A stretch of DNA of 21,866 bases from Zancudomyces culisetae (lineage: Eukaryota > Kickxellomycota > Harpellomycetes > Harpellales > Legeriomycetaceae): positions 1 through 21,866 of the forward strand of contig LSSK01000002.1 in the NCBI GenBank assembly GCA_001969505.1, written 5' to 3'. Made by a program: the position numbers and the translations under genes. Shown piece by piece: positions 10,062 to 19,702 of this stretch (its first letter is position 1; every line of letters starts with the position of its first letter). Under the pieces are notes generated by a model. The model ran no database searches and was not told the origin of the DNA. It was given only the letters and a program-made list of their open reading frames with translations.

Positions 10062-11153
10062 TTATGTCTTTTTGATATGCAGTAGCTTGATATTTTTATC
10101 GGTGCATACTAGCTTTTTTTGTTCAAAATTATAAAACGACAATTCAAAGTTATTGCCAATCCTCGAAGCAGTTCCAAACACATTTTTGTTTTTGTAGTTT
10201 GTTGTGCCGAAGTAGAGCTACAAAACAATGTAATAGGCATATAAATATTAGTAACATACCAATCAGACCCCTTAAACATGTTTTAATACTTGATAATATT
10301 AAAAAACATGGTTAAAAATACTCTAGATTCTAGTGAAGTCTTACCATATTTCCAACATCATCAAAACCGATCTTTAACGGAACAGACGTGTCGTCGCTAT
10401 AAATGCAATTAAAAGTACTGTAACCATAAGGATCATCGCCGCTGTCATTGCTATTGATACCCAGCGCCGAATTTTGGCCTAACATCATCGAAATTAGCGA
10501 AGTGGATGAGCCATGGTGAGTATTGTAATAAGAGAGCGATTTTTTTACATCAGGCTTATTCCACAGTACACACTCATTGTCGCCGCAAAGCACATAGTAA
10601 CTATTCATGAATATCGGTGAATCGTTGTAAACTATATAAAAGCTGGTACAGTACATTGAAGTCTCGGATCCCTTTGTCGTGTTTTCCTTTTGTTTATTGT
10701 CAATTTGATTATACTTAGCTTTTGTTTGGAGAACAACAGTATTATCCTCACTATTATCATCGCTGCTATAAATATCATTACTTTCACGTGTGTCTGGTAT
10801 CAAGTCGGTTGTTTTGCTTTGTGTTTGCTTTTGAGTGCCGAGCACACAAATTCCCGGATAATAGTTTCCATTGTATAACCCCCTAGCTATGACTTGAGTT
10901 TGATTATCGAGATCATTTTGTACAATGATTGCATTTTTAGGTATCGATCTGTGAAATTTATTATTTAAACTTTTTGGGGTCAATATCCTTTTATACCCTC
11001 TTTAAAAAAGATTAACTGATACTAAAAAAATAAAATATTACCGTATAACATTACTTACCCATTCTTCGAAAAAACCCAATATAAAAAACTTTTCCATCTG
11101 TTTTCTTTTATATTGGTGTTGTTTTCGGGAATTATTGTATTTGGATTACCCAT
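10062..11153 (-). CDS. Protein with DM9-like (DUF3421) repeats
   Basis: Three exons, 11153-11059, 10999-10345 and 10217-10062, give 301 residues. Intron 1 (11058-11000, 59 bases) is GTAAGT...AAG, phase 2. Intron 2 (10344-10218, 127 bases) is GTAAGA...TAG, phase 0, with a perfect TACTAAT branch site. The frame has no ATG without the first exon (the long ORF begins TTG), which supports the join; the start ATG is at 11153. Residues 51-81 (IPKNAI then IARGLYNGNYYPG), 152-178 (FYIVYN...YYVLCGDNECVLW) and 237-298 (GFDDVGNMLYFGTTNY...) resemble pieces of DM9 repeats, whose marks are a P-x-NA start, a YxGRA-hxG-xxPG centre and a YEVL end. A disordered, Asp/Ser/Thr-rich insert (about 85-140) splits the first repeat. 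No signal peptide is seen. DM9 proteins act as lectins in some animals; no function is assigned here. Confidence 0.5.
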
Positions 11154-11837
11154 TGTGACAAGATGTTTCAAGTGAAACAAAACGGTTTTACAAGGGCGAG
11201 AAGAAAAGATTTTTTGAGAAAGTTATCTGGTATACTTTTAATTAGTTTCTTATTTTGATGCTACTACCACAAGATGCCGGTTCCGATAGATTTATGTATG
11301 TATGTATGTAATGTGGATGTATGAATATATGAATGAGTAAATGAATGTGATTAATAGCTTGTTACTTGAGTAAATATCAAATGATCACCGATTGTTGTTT
11401 AATGATTATATAATGTATAGAAATGTTTAAATGTAGGAAATGATTACAAAGCTTTGAGTGAATTGATAAAAACAGGCTAGATTGGAGCGTGTGTTTGTAT
11501 TAATAGTTGCAATTCTGAGCGTGAATTTTTTATGAATTCCTACATTCTTTATCAAAATAATTTAAAGCCTACACTCACCCATTTCTCTTCTAAATGCGAT
11601 GGTATTAATCTTTGCATCATAAAATTTCAATCTTAATATTTATGTGCATAAAATTTAAAAGTTATAAATCAAAACAACATAACCGAACTTTCATTACATT
11701 TTTCGCAAATAAATAACAGATCATGCCAGCTAAAATAGCATAAATCCGCATTTATTTTTTCCAGAAAATGTGGCTAAGTAACCAAATCTCTATGAACAGC
11801 CACAAAAAAAAAACTACATGGGTGGCGTAGCGTAGGA
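11154..11837. other. Intergenic region between RAD17 and the DM9-like gene
   Basis: Contains the RAD17 3' flank and the DM9-like gene promoter. TTTATT at 11751-11756 (AATAAA on minus) lies about 82 bases past the RAD17 stop and is a plausible poly(A) signal. There is a TATG microsatellite at 11293-11310. A 22-codon minus-strand ORF near 11620-11550 has a GTGAGT inside it but no partner exon. Confidence 0.5.
11293..11310. repeat. TATG tetranucleotide microsatellite
   Basis: Four perfect TATG units plus a partial one, followed by degenerate ATGA/ATGT units to about 11350. It lies 140-160 bases upstream of the DM9-like start codon. Confidence 0.7.
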
Positions 11838-14376
11838 TTAATCAGAAAATTCGATTTCATCAATAGAAAATTCAGATTCGTTTTCTTGAAAAGCAGCAAG
11901 GTTGCTAAAAATTGAGTTAGACAATTCGGAAGAAGGAAATCCAGGTAGTTGTGGAGTTTCGGAGGAGATAGGAGCAAGCCCAGGCTTTTGCAAATTAAAA
12001 GTGGAGCTGTTGTACAAAGTATCAAATACCGAATTCTTGTAATCTGCAAGACAACGAATTTTTTCCAAGTCACCACCTAATCACGCGTATAATGGTGATT
12101 TAATTTAATCAAATTTTTTAAAAGCGTCACGATGATACAAAGTATACTCATATAATAGTATTGGGTGTGGAAATCATCTAATACTATTTCCAGATAAAGA
12201 AAAAATACAGATTATAGATAAATAAAAGTAGTTACCATTGAAAGCAGAAGCAAAGCCGGGTCTGGTTCCGCATATTTTAGGAATATATGAAATATAGTCT
12301 AGGAGAGAAGAGCGCTGGAGGTGATCTAATAGTATTAATACATGAAAAATCCCATTCTTCTTATTTATGCCCAGTGTGAGGTACTACAAAAAAAGGGAGA
12401 GTGATGTCGATACATGATGTATTTGAATAAGTAAATACAAAATAAATAAAGAGGAATTACACTTGGAGGACAAAAGCGACAATTCGGAATGAACCAAGTT
12501 CTGGGATTTCATAGTAGAATAAAACATTGGTTTTTGAAACTGGAACATGGAAGACTTAGTGTGTATAGAGGATCTAGATGTCGTAAGTGACAGAGTGACA
12601 ATCAGACAAGCAAGATACAGAAAAAACGGCCTTAACTCAGTGCTATTGATTTTATACGCGTCTAAGAGGTCAGAGCAGCTAAAGTCATCAATTATTGTAC
12701 AGTATTCATCAATACTGTCTGTAAACTCGGGAAAACTTTGAAAAAGGTAGACAGTAAAGTTAGCAAAGTCAGTGGGTAAGCAGTCGAGAACATAATAGGG
12801 ATTACAAGATTCTTTGGAATACAAAATTTTTCCCAAAGCATGAAACAGAGTCAACGAAGAGTTCCTGCTTTGCTTTAGTGTAGAATTGTAGTCAAAGGAT
12901 TTAATATTGATTAGTGTGCCGCGTTTCCTAACCCCTCTTTGAGGATAATTGCTTTTGTGTATAGACATTTTTTTATACAAGAGCTGTAGCTTGGACAACA
13001 AACACCGGATGTCCCCGTCACTGGTTTCAACAATTTCGCCAAGCTGTGTTTCTGCACTTTTATCTAATTTCACTTTTACCTCTAAAGAATTATTGTTTGA
13101 AGCTAGCTGTGTTGTTTTCAGTGTTAATGTCTGTACTGCAAGCTTTTTTAAAAGTGTATTAGCTACAGGATTAAATCCAATTCTCTGACAATACGTACTA
13201 TTCAATATCTGCGACCCTAAAATCGAATAAACGCTGGAGTTGTTGTCAACTTCTGCTGGTGCTGAATCATACCAATCGTTACATGATACGGTGTCGCTGT
13301 ATATTACTATCATAGGGTATGACTGTGTGGCTGGTGTACTCAAAAACTTTGAAACTGAAGCTACCAGCCTATGTTTTATATTTGGAAAATCTTCCACCAA
13401 TATTATCTGCTTTAATCGTCTTGAGTTGCTTTTTACGTCTCTTGACATATCTGTTGTTAGTGCTAGGTGCGAATATTGCTTGGCCCTTTTGATGAAATCG
13501 TCAAACTTTTTGGATACTCCATCGCTGTACTCGTCTTTTTCGAGTTTATTTTGACTTGGGTTTGCCCATTCCACTATTTCTATCTGCATCTCCTCACATA
13601 TTGCCCGCACAGTCGCTGTTTTGCCGCTTCCTGATGGTCCTGTTAGCACTAATAATCTATAATTCTATTGTGTAGTTGTTTTCAGTTAGAACACATTGTA
13701 TTACCAAGCTAACGTTTTAACCTACTTGATATCGCTCGCAATTGTTTATAGCTCTATCGATCCATTCATATACCTGTGCTATCTTTTTTGTGTGAACTGC
13801 TAGATCGCTCTGTTTATTTCAAAAGTCAAAAATTGATTTATTCTGCCATTTTACTCATTATTTTTTGCTTTGCTTTATACCTGAACAAAAAAACACTAGA
13901 CTTACACGGCATTTTGGCTTTAGCTCTACCCACCACACCTCTTTGTTGGCTTCGTTTATGCCTTTTTTGAAGCTCGCATCCCCCTCCACATCTCGGTCTG
14001 TATTATACTCTTGTTCGTGTAGTTTCTATAGTATTATTGATACTCATATTTTGACACCAGTACATAGTAAAAAGTTCTTCTTTTCTGCCCCAAAAAATAG
14101 GCTAATCATACCTCTTGACTTGCAAAAATGTCGAGTTGTTTTTGAAAGATTGAATCGTCCGAAGAAATCAAGTCCATGCTTTGTTTCTATTTATTTTTTG
14201 CGTGGTCGCGCTTTTTCCGATTAGTTTTTTGTTCTCGATTTGGTAAAGTGTCATACTACGAACATCTGCAGTAGGTTTTATATAAATCTTACAATAAATT
14301 GCTTGTTCTCATTTTCATTTCTAAAATGTTGGCTCATCCTTTTTCTTGTCAATCCCTTGCTCTCTATTTTCTCCAT
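11838..14376 (-). CDS. RAD17: Checkpoint clamp loader large subunit Rad17 (yeast Rad24)
   Basis: An AAA+ ATPase that, with RFC2-5, loads the 9-1-1 clamp at DNA damage. Proposed exons are 14376-14293, 14186-14112, 14025-13906, 13809-13726, 13664-12461, 12325-12236 and 12076-11838, giving 631 residues. Marks in order: WWVELKPKCR-SDLAVHTKKI before the ATPase, Walker A GPSGSGKT (130-137), EWANP, Walker B ILVEDFPN (209-216), RIGFNPVANTLLKKL, GDIRCLLSKLQ (sensor 2) and LTLFHALGKILYSKE, as in human RAD17. An acidic tail ends DEIEFSD. Donors are GTAAGA, GTATGA, GTAAGT, GTAGGT, GTAATT and GTAACT; every join keeps phase. Two points are uncertain. The start may instead be the ATG at 14177 (600 residues, six exons). 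The fifth intron (12460-12326) has a weak donor; a 30-base alternative (12413-12384) also keeps frame. Confidence 0.88.
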
Positions 14377-14498
14377 TTCTATTTGAATCGCAATAATTTT
14401 GAATAAAACAGGACAATAAAACCATTCTCTTTTTAATAATGCCAGGAATAAGATAGTTCCAAGAATGTTACATAACGCTTATTTTTATGTTTTGAGAT

Positions 14499-14849
14499 CT
14501 ACCAAAGTTGAAATTCCTTTAACAGATCTCGTTTCGTGTAAAATATATCGTTAAATTTACCACTTGTGCTAAACTCTTCATTTTCTATATCTATATCTTC
14601 GTTATCTTTGCCCTCGTCTCCGCTTGCTATTTCTATTGTCTCATTTTCCTTCCTCCATTTGACCCCATCCACCTTTATCTTTTTAATTTTAATTTTTCCA
14701 TCCCTTTTCCTCCCTCTGCTCGATTTCAGATCAATTTCCTTAAATTCCAGCCTATCTTTCTATTTTTTTGAAAAGATTGTTCTAGTATAATATTTCGGTT
14801 AAAGGTAGCGAGTTTTTAAATGAGGCTTTGGGCTTACCTTTTCACTCAT
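14499..14849 (-). CDS. Small spliced gene, 90-residue charged protein, unknown
   Basis: Two exons on the minus strand. Exon 1 (14849-14838) codes only for MSEK; the intron (14837-14760, 78 bases) is GTAAGC...TAG, phase 0, with a CTAGAAC branch-like motif; exon 2 (14759-14499) ends in TAG. The 90-residue protein has three parts: a lysine/arginine-rich N-terminal half (about 14-42, including RGRKRDGK), an acidic centre (GDEGKDNEDIDIENEE), and an aromatic/hydrophobic end (KFNDIFYTKRDLLKEFQLW). This basic-acidic-hydrophobic layout suggests a nuclear protein or small complex subunit, but I recognise no family. Exon 2 has no ATG, so the short first exon is needed. It lies 122 bases upstream of the farther RAD17 start, on the same strand. 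Confidence 0.6.
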
Positions 14850-15338
14850 CAGATATTATGATAGTTAAATTGTACAATACATGCCCTTAAAAAGTATATT
14901 GATCGATTTTTTTGTTATTTGGGATTTCGTTTAAATCCAAGAACATAGAAAAATAACAAGTAAATACGTGAATCAAAAAAAAAAGACGGGGAAAACTCTA
15001 ATTACTGCATTTCGACACCCAAACCATTGAAGGTTTCCATCTTTAGGTTTATTTTCAAAATGTAGTGCGTTTTGAGAACTTAATACTTTGCAGGCTCGGC
15101 TTTTTCCACATCAATTTTGTAGCATTTCCACATCCACGTTTATACTCAGAACATTTCGGTAACTTAACTTACTAAATTCTTGGTACGTTTTGTGTTTAAT
15201 GATTATATAAACTATTCCAAAACCCTTTTCGCATCTTTAGTTTAGTTGCCTAATATACAGGTAACTACCGAAAAGCATTGCCCAGCCCATTTCTCCAGCA
15301 CTAGTTAAAATTTCTGTCACCAGCAAATTACTGCTTTA

Positions 15339-15355
15339 TGACACTACCAGTGTCA
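15339..15355. repeat. Short inverted repeat TGACACT-ACC-AGTGTCA
   Basis: Perfect seven-base arms around a three-base loop. The half site TGACACT could be a dimeric factor site or a small hairpin. No gene lies nearby, so its role is unknown. Confidence 0.4.
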
Positions 15356-16540
15356 CGAATTAATAATGTTTTTCAACTGACATGGGTTTTACAAGGAGAA
15401 AAGTATTAACGAAAGCTCAAGCGTAGGCCACAACTAATATCCGATGCTGTAGGTGGATTAGCTTTTTGAATTTCTTTAAAAACAACCTGCATTCACTTTC
15501 GGATTAAAAGTCTTTAAGCCATTACTCTGTTTTCATTTTTTGTATTTTATCCAATACTTATGTATAACAGAAACTTGTAAACGAATCAGCTAACCCATCC
15601 TGTACTGATGGCTAATATTTGGAAATGCGCTTTAACACAACTCTCTTGTTTTGCATTGAAATTTATAAAGCCTCTTGATACGTCAAAACTAAAACTCAAA
15701 TAAATAACAGTATTGGCCAAAGCGGAACAGTCGCTTGGTTTAACCAATGCTTTCAAAAAATGATGGATTTTTCTGTTCGTTTCCTCTCCAACTTCTGCTA
15801 TGAATACTTGGCTGTAAATAGATAATGGTGTTTTATTTCAAAAAACCAGTTATTAATGCTCAAAGGATCCACCAGCAAGACAACTTTCTGCTTTTGTAAA
15901 AAAAGCCAATTCCCATGAGCCCAAAGGTCTGGAAATTATATTTTGTTGTGATTGTATTTTTTTCATTTACTTGTGTTTGACTCAGTAGCCTTTCTCCTTC
16001 CTCTCCTTGTTCTCATTCTTTGTCCACAAAATGGATAGGTGAAGAAAAAAATGTGAAGATAAGAGTAAGAATAAAAGCAAGTTTTCCAAACATTGGCAAG
16101 TTGCTCTCCGATTTAGTATAGCATCAAAGAGTAAAGTAGACTCAATAAAACACCCATTGTGCAAATGGGATGACTAATATTTTCCCCATCATAAACAATA
16201 AAATATTCTTATAATATAGTCAATTGGTGCATTATTCTTCACCAGTCTTTTGCTAAGGAAGCGATTAAAATAGCTAGCTACATTATCTGTTCGTGTTTAC
16301 AAACAATTGTATTATTTGGTGGTAAACACCAACAGATTACAAGATACTCATAGCCTTTTTATCTTTAGGTTGACTTGAATTTGTACTTTATTGTTATTCT
16401 TAGTGATGATACGCACCCAGACCTCTAACACAAACGAAAAAAATGTACTGCTTAATATCTAAAGTGAAAAAGGAGATAATAAAAAATACGTTAAAACACA
16501 CCTTCCAAAGCTAAATATCGAAAATCGATTGTTTATTAGC

Positions 16541-16567
16541 TACCTTCACAACTTTATTGTGAAGGTA
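16541..16567. repeat. Perfect 11-bp hairpin, TACCTTCACAA arms
   Basis: TACCTTCACAA and its exact reverse complement TTGTGAAGGTA flank a five-base loop (CTTTA). It lies about 850 bases upstream of the MADS start and 50 bases from the 20-base palindrome. It could be an RNA hairpin, a dimer-binding site or a degenerate element end. Confidence 0.6.
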
Positions 16568-16617
16568 AACTAATCGGAGTTTATTTTCAAGATTAATTAT
16601 AATCCAGTTACATTGTT

Positions 16618-16637
16618 TTTGTATACATGTATACAAA
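16618..16637. promoter_or_regulatory. Perfect 20-base palindrome with GTATACATGTATAC core
   Basis: The core GTATACATGTATAC flanked by TTT and AAA is fully self-complementary over 20 bases. Such dyads often bind homodimeric transcription factors. It is about 780 bases upstream of the MADS-box ATG. No factor is assigned. Confidence 0.4.
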
Positions 16638-17415
16638 GCTTGCACAGATCATAGTAAATGGTGAGTTACCACGCAAATATTGAGTTAGCTAGAGCAAGAT
16701 ATCCTAGTCAACCAATAGAGATAGAAATAGTATTTTTAGAAGATGCGTTCATGTGTTCAGAGCAACAAACATACCAAAGAAGTATCACATTTTATAAAGC
16801 TCTATAACTCTGCGGTGTTACCCTTCCAAACATAAGAAAACACTTTTCAGGATGGAACGGAGCTATATCAATACATAAGTCTCATATTTTGCTTAAAAAT
16901 ACATAACATGACATAAACATTGAGCTTAAATGTTTGTCTTTATTTACGCGACATGGATAAGCGTATTAGCACGTTGTTACTTTAGAGTTATATTAATGAT
17001 TACATGTTTATAGTATTTTTACTTAATATTAGTTGATTCGTACAAAGGAATGGATTTGCGCGTAAACGTATATATACCGATATCACCATCCGAGTCATTT
17101 ATTAAACACAAGTATTATTTTTTTTTGTCATATTAGTACTGAATACGGTAGGTAGATTTATTAATTTAGGAGTGACAATAGCAAGGATATAGTTTTTACA
17201 TTATCTATTGGTATTACATATTGGGTATTAGATACTGAGTATTAGATATATGGTGCTTGAGTATTTACTTTTAGCGCACAACTCAATAGTTTCGGTACAG
17301 TTAGTTATCTATCTTTATTAAAGTTTTTTTTTCCAACATCAACACTTTACATTTCTACAGTTCTTGACAAGATAGAGAAACTATAACAAAAAAAAAGTGG
17401 AGTACGCAACTAAAA

Positions 17416-19128
17416 ATGGGTAGAAAAAAGATTCGCATCCAGAAAATATCTAATGATAGGAATAGGCAGGTTACATATTTTAAGCGTAAATCAGGGCTGT
17501 TAAAGAAGGCATACGAGCTAAGCACTTTGTGTGGTTGCGATATATCTCTTATAATATTTAATGATGAGGAAGGGCTAGTACAGTACTCGACATCAGATAT
17601 TGACAAAATGCTTGACAGGTTCAAGGACTACAAAGGAAAAAGGGAAAAATTCACCAATACCGAGTGTGCTCAGTTTTATACAAATGTCGATGTGCCAAAA
17701 AGTCCACAAGCAACGGAAAGCAAGAAAAAGGGCAGGTTTAATGGCTTCCAAACTATTTTGAAAAAGAGCGAACCAGCGTTTACACAAAAAATATTAGGAA
17801 ACTGGGCAGATATGGGACACCGAGAGAGCATCAACACAAGAAATTCCACCTTTGCTGGGTTAAGTGGTATACCTCAACCAGATGGCACCGCCCTACACCG
17901 GATGTCTGCCACTGGAGTTAATCCAATTTCACTGAGTCAGCTCCAGCATGTTGGAGAATTTGTACCAGGTTTTAATGTAGGTAGCACTAAAAGTAGCATT
18001 GTTGGTATGCCACCAACTCTTGATAACTACAGTATGAGTGGAAATAGCAACATGCTACCGAGAGGGAGTAATGTTGATCTTTTGCAGCTAAATTGTCAGA
18101 ATGCAAAGATGTCTCAAATTAACGGTATTGGAAGCAACACTTTTGTTCGGAATGATACCCTGGGTATCAACGGGGGTGCTGGCGGTTGTGCTTTAAAAGT
18201 AAATACACTGGCAAGTATGTGCAGTTTGTCGAGTCCGTCGTCAAACATCGAGTCAAACTCTGTAATAAGCGGTACATACGCTTATAAACAGACCGGAACA
18301 AATACCAACAGTTCTCCCAGATACAGTCGAAATTCGGGTTCTGTGGCTGAAAGGGATTTTTACGAAACTCACTACCTTTCAACTTTGAACGAAAATAAAA
18401 AGCGAGCTGCTTCTGACTCGGCCGTAAAAGCTCTTTCTACCCGTCCTGAAGAGTACATTAAGTTTTTAAACAATTGCTTGGACTCGCAGAACCTGGTAAA
18501 TAGTCAAAACGATGAGCTGAAGACTAAGATCAGAAATATAATTAAAACAGAGATGGTGAAAAGCGATAAGCATGGGACTGCTACAAATACTTCAGTGATC
18601 AATACCCAGAAAAATCAAGGTTTGATGAATCTATTAGGTCAGACAAAGGTAAATGGGTCTGTTCTCTCAAGCACTGGAGGTAGCAGCGTTTCCAGCAGAA
18701 TCGAAACTCCTGGGACAGGAAATCCTGACCTTTCTTTGAGTGTAGGTGGGCAAGCACGCGGTTCTGACAACACTGGACGTACCAACACCATGTGGGCAGT
18801 AAAAGAGGATTTTAGAAACGCAAACCAAAATCATAATGTGCTTAGTGATATTGAAAACGGAGGCGCTATGAATCAATTCTCGTCCATGAATGACTCAACC
18901 ACGTCCAACGATAGCTCATCGAACCCCTTCGAGATCAGTGACCTGAATGGAAACGAGTATCTGAACGAGTTGTATGAGAAATTAGGGAACACCATAGGTC
19001 ACAAAAATGAAGAAAAAATAAACGATATCTCAAACTCATTATCGCTGAACTCGTTTGAAACGAAAATAGGTGGCATCTATGAAGACACTTCAAACATTTG
19101 TGATCCTTTGCTTTGGAAGCTACATTAA
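17416..19128 (+). CDS. MEF2-type MADS-box transcription factor (Rlm1/Smp1 relative)
   Basis: An intronless gene for a 570-residue nuclear DNA-binding protein; ATG at 17416 opens directly with the MADS domain, TAA stop. Residues 1-57 form the MADS box (MGRKKIRIQKI...NRQVTYFKRKSGLLKKAYELSTLC). The MEF2-specific extension follows (IIFNDEEGLVQYSTSDIDKMLDRFKDY, about 46-72). MEF2-type proteins bind A/T-rich CTA(A/T)4TAG sites as dimers. Fungal relatives such as Rlm1 act under the cell-wall-integrity MAP kinase. The remaining ~490 residues are Ser/Asn/Gly-rich and probably disordered, with many SP/TP pairs (for example SSPSS, SSPRYS, ETPGTGNP) that could be kinase sites. CTG encodes invariant Leu28 of GLLKKA. 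The NRQVT, KKAYELS and QYSTSDIDK blocks look closer to animal MEF2 than to S. cerevisiae Rlm1. Confidence 0.93.
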   Translation: MGRKKIRIQKISNDRNRQVTYFKRKSGLLKKAYELSTLCGCDISLIIFNDEEGLVQYSTSDIDKMLDRFKDYKGKREKFTNTECAQFYTNVDVPKSPQATESKKKGRFNGFQTILKKSEPAFTQKILGNWADMGHRESINTRNSTFAGLSGIPQPDGTALHRMSATGVNPISLSQLQHVGEFVPGFNVGSTKSSIVGMPPTLDNYSMSGNSNMLPRGSNVDLLQLNCQNAKMSQINGIGSNTFVRNDTLGINGGAGGCALKVNTLASMCSLSSPSSNIESNSVISGTYAYKQTGTNTNSSPRYSRNSGSVAERDFYETHYLSTLNENKKRAASDSAVKALSTRPEEYIKFLNNCLDSQNLVNSQNDELKTKIRNIIKTEMVKSDKHGTATNTSVINTQKNQGLMNLLGQTKVNGSVLSSTGGSSVSSRIETPGTGNPDLSLSVGGQARGSDNTGRTNTMWAVKEDFRNANQNHNVLSDIENGGAMNQFSSMNDSTTSNDSSSNPFEISDLNGNEYLNELYEKLGNTIGHKNEEKINDISNSLSLNSFETKIGGIYEDTSNICDPLLWKLH

Positions 19129-19702
19129 TTGAGATGTACCATATAGAAAAGGCAGCTCCTGTGATGAATAAACGTTTACCTTATCTTTTGTGTATTTTTT
19201 TTAGCACCTAGCTTTTATACGCCGTCAGGTATGGTATTTAAAACGTTACCTGCTTAACATACTCAATAAATGTCATATACCTGATTACTTATTACTATGG
19301 TAGAGAAAAAACAATCATGGGACTAAATATGCAGTTTTTATAGCTTTGATTAGAAAAGACTAGCCTTGGTTTGGCCGAGAAAAGAAAAATGATGTGTTTA
19401 AATAGTTTTACTTTATACATCAAGGGGAGCTTTGCTAGTGGTTTCTTTTTTTTTTGCCAATTATTGAAAGCTTTCTAAGATATGTTGAGCTTGGTGGACT
19501 TGCGATATTTTTACCCGAAAGTCGGAGAACAACAATTGGCAAATCCCAAGTACTCTGTTCTGGATTTGCGAAAAAATTTTGTTGGTAGCTTTTTTTTTTT
19601 CAAAACCAGGAATTACAGGTTCAAATAAATAATTACTATTACATGATATAATTTCCCACAAAGGTGAAATAACCAGAATATAAATCCAAATATAGTATAA
19701 AA
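19129..19702. other. Intergenic region, MADS 3' flank and CWC15 promoter
   Basis: Holds the MADS poly(A) signal and the CWC15 promoter. A minus-strand frame (19661-19461) is open for 66 codons but contains no ATG. It could only be an exon if an upstream partner existed, and none is seen. There are two poly(T) runs near 19445 and 19590. Confidence 0.5.
19167..19172 (+). terminator. Poly(A) signal of the MADS-box gene
   Basis: AATAAA starts 39 bases after the MADS stop codon and is followed by T-rich sequence, a fitting place for 3' end cleavage. Confidence 0.45.

Larger units (their letters stand above)
14850..17415. other. Long gene-free region upstream of the MADS-box gene
   Basis: About 2.5 kb between divergently transcribed genes. 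All six frames are broken by stops, apart from a weak 60-codon minus ORF (16164-15982). I tested donor-like GTAAG/GTATG sites on both strands and none pairs with a sensible exon. It holds a short hairpin (15339-15355), an 11-base-pair hairpin (16541-16567), a 20-base palindrome (16618-16637) and a doubled GTATTAGATA near 17225-17250. A T-rich tract precedes the MADS start. The size suggests an extended promoter or an unrecognised non-coding RNA. Confidence 0.5.

Noticed and set aside
13776-14224. Plus-strand ORFs of 64 and 119 residues
   Set aside because: They lie antisense to RAD17 exons and introns, with composition typical of shadows; the minus strand explains the sequence.
14566-14790. 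Plus-strand Ser/Leu/Phe-rich 74-residue ORF
   Set aside because: It is the antisense shadow of exon 2 of the small spliced gene and lacks an ATG.
15384-15426. Short plus-strand ORF starting MGFTRRKVLTKAQA
   Set aside because: Looks like the start of a basic protein, but it ends after 14 codons and no donor/acceptor pair continues it.
15982-16164. Minus-strand 60-residue ORF
   Set aside because: Leucine/serine-rich low-complexity protein ending in a Lys/Glu run; it is what a T-rich strand yields by chance, and no splice partner was found.
19461-19661. Minus-strand 66-codon open frame between MADS and CWC15
   Set aside because: It has no ATG and begins at a TTG. An acceptor-like TAG exists inside it, but any partner exon would have to lie antisense in CWC15, where no donor fits.
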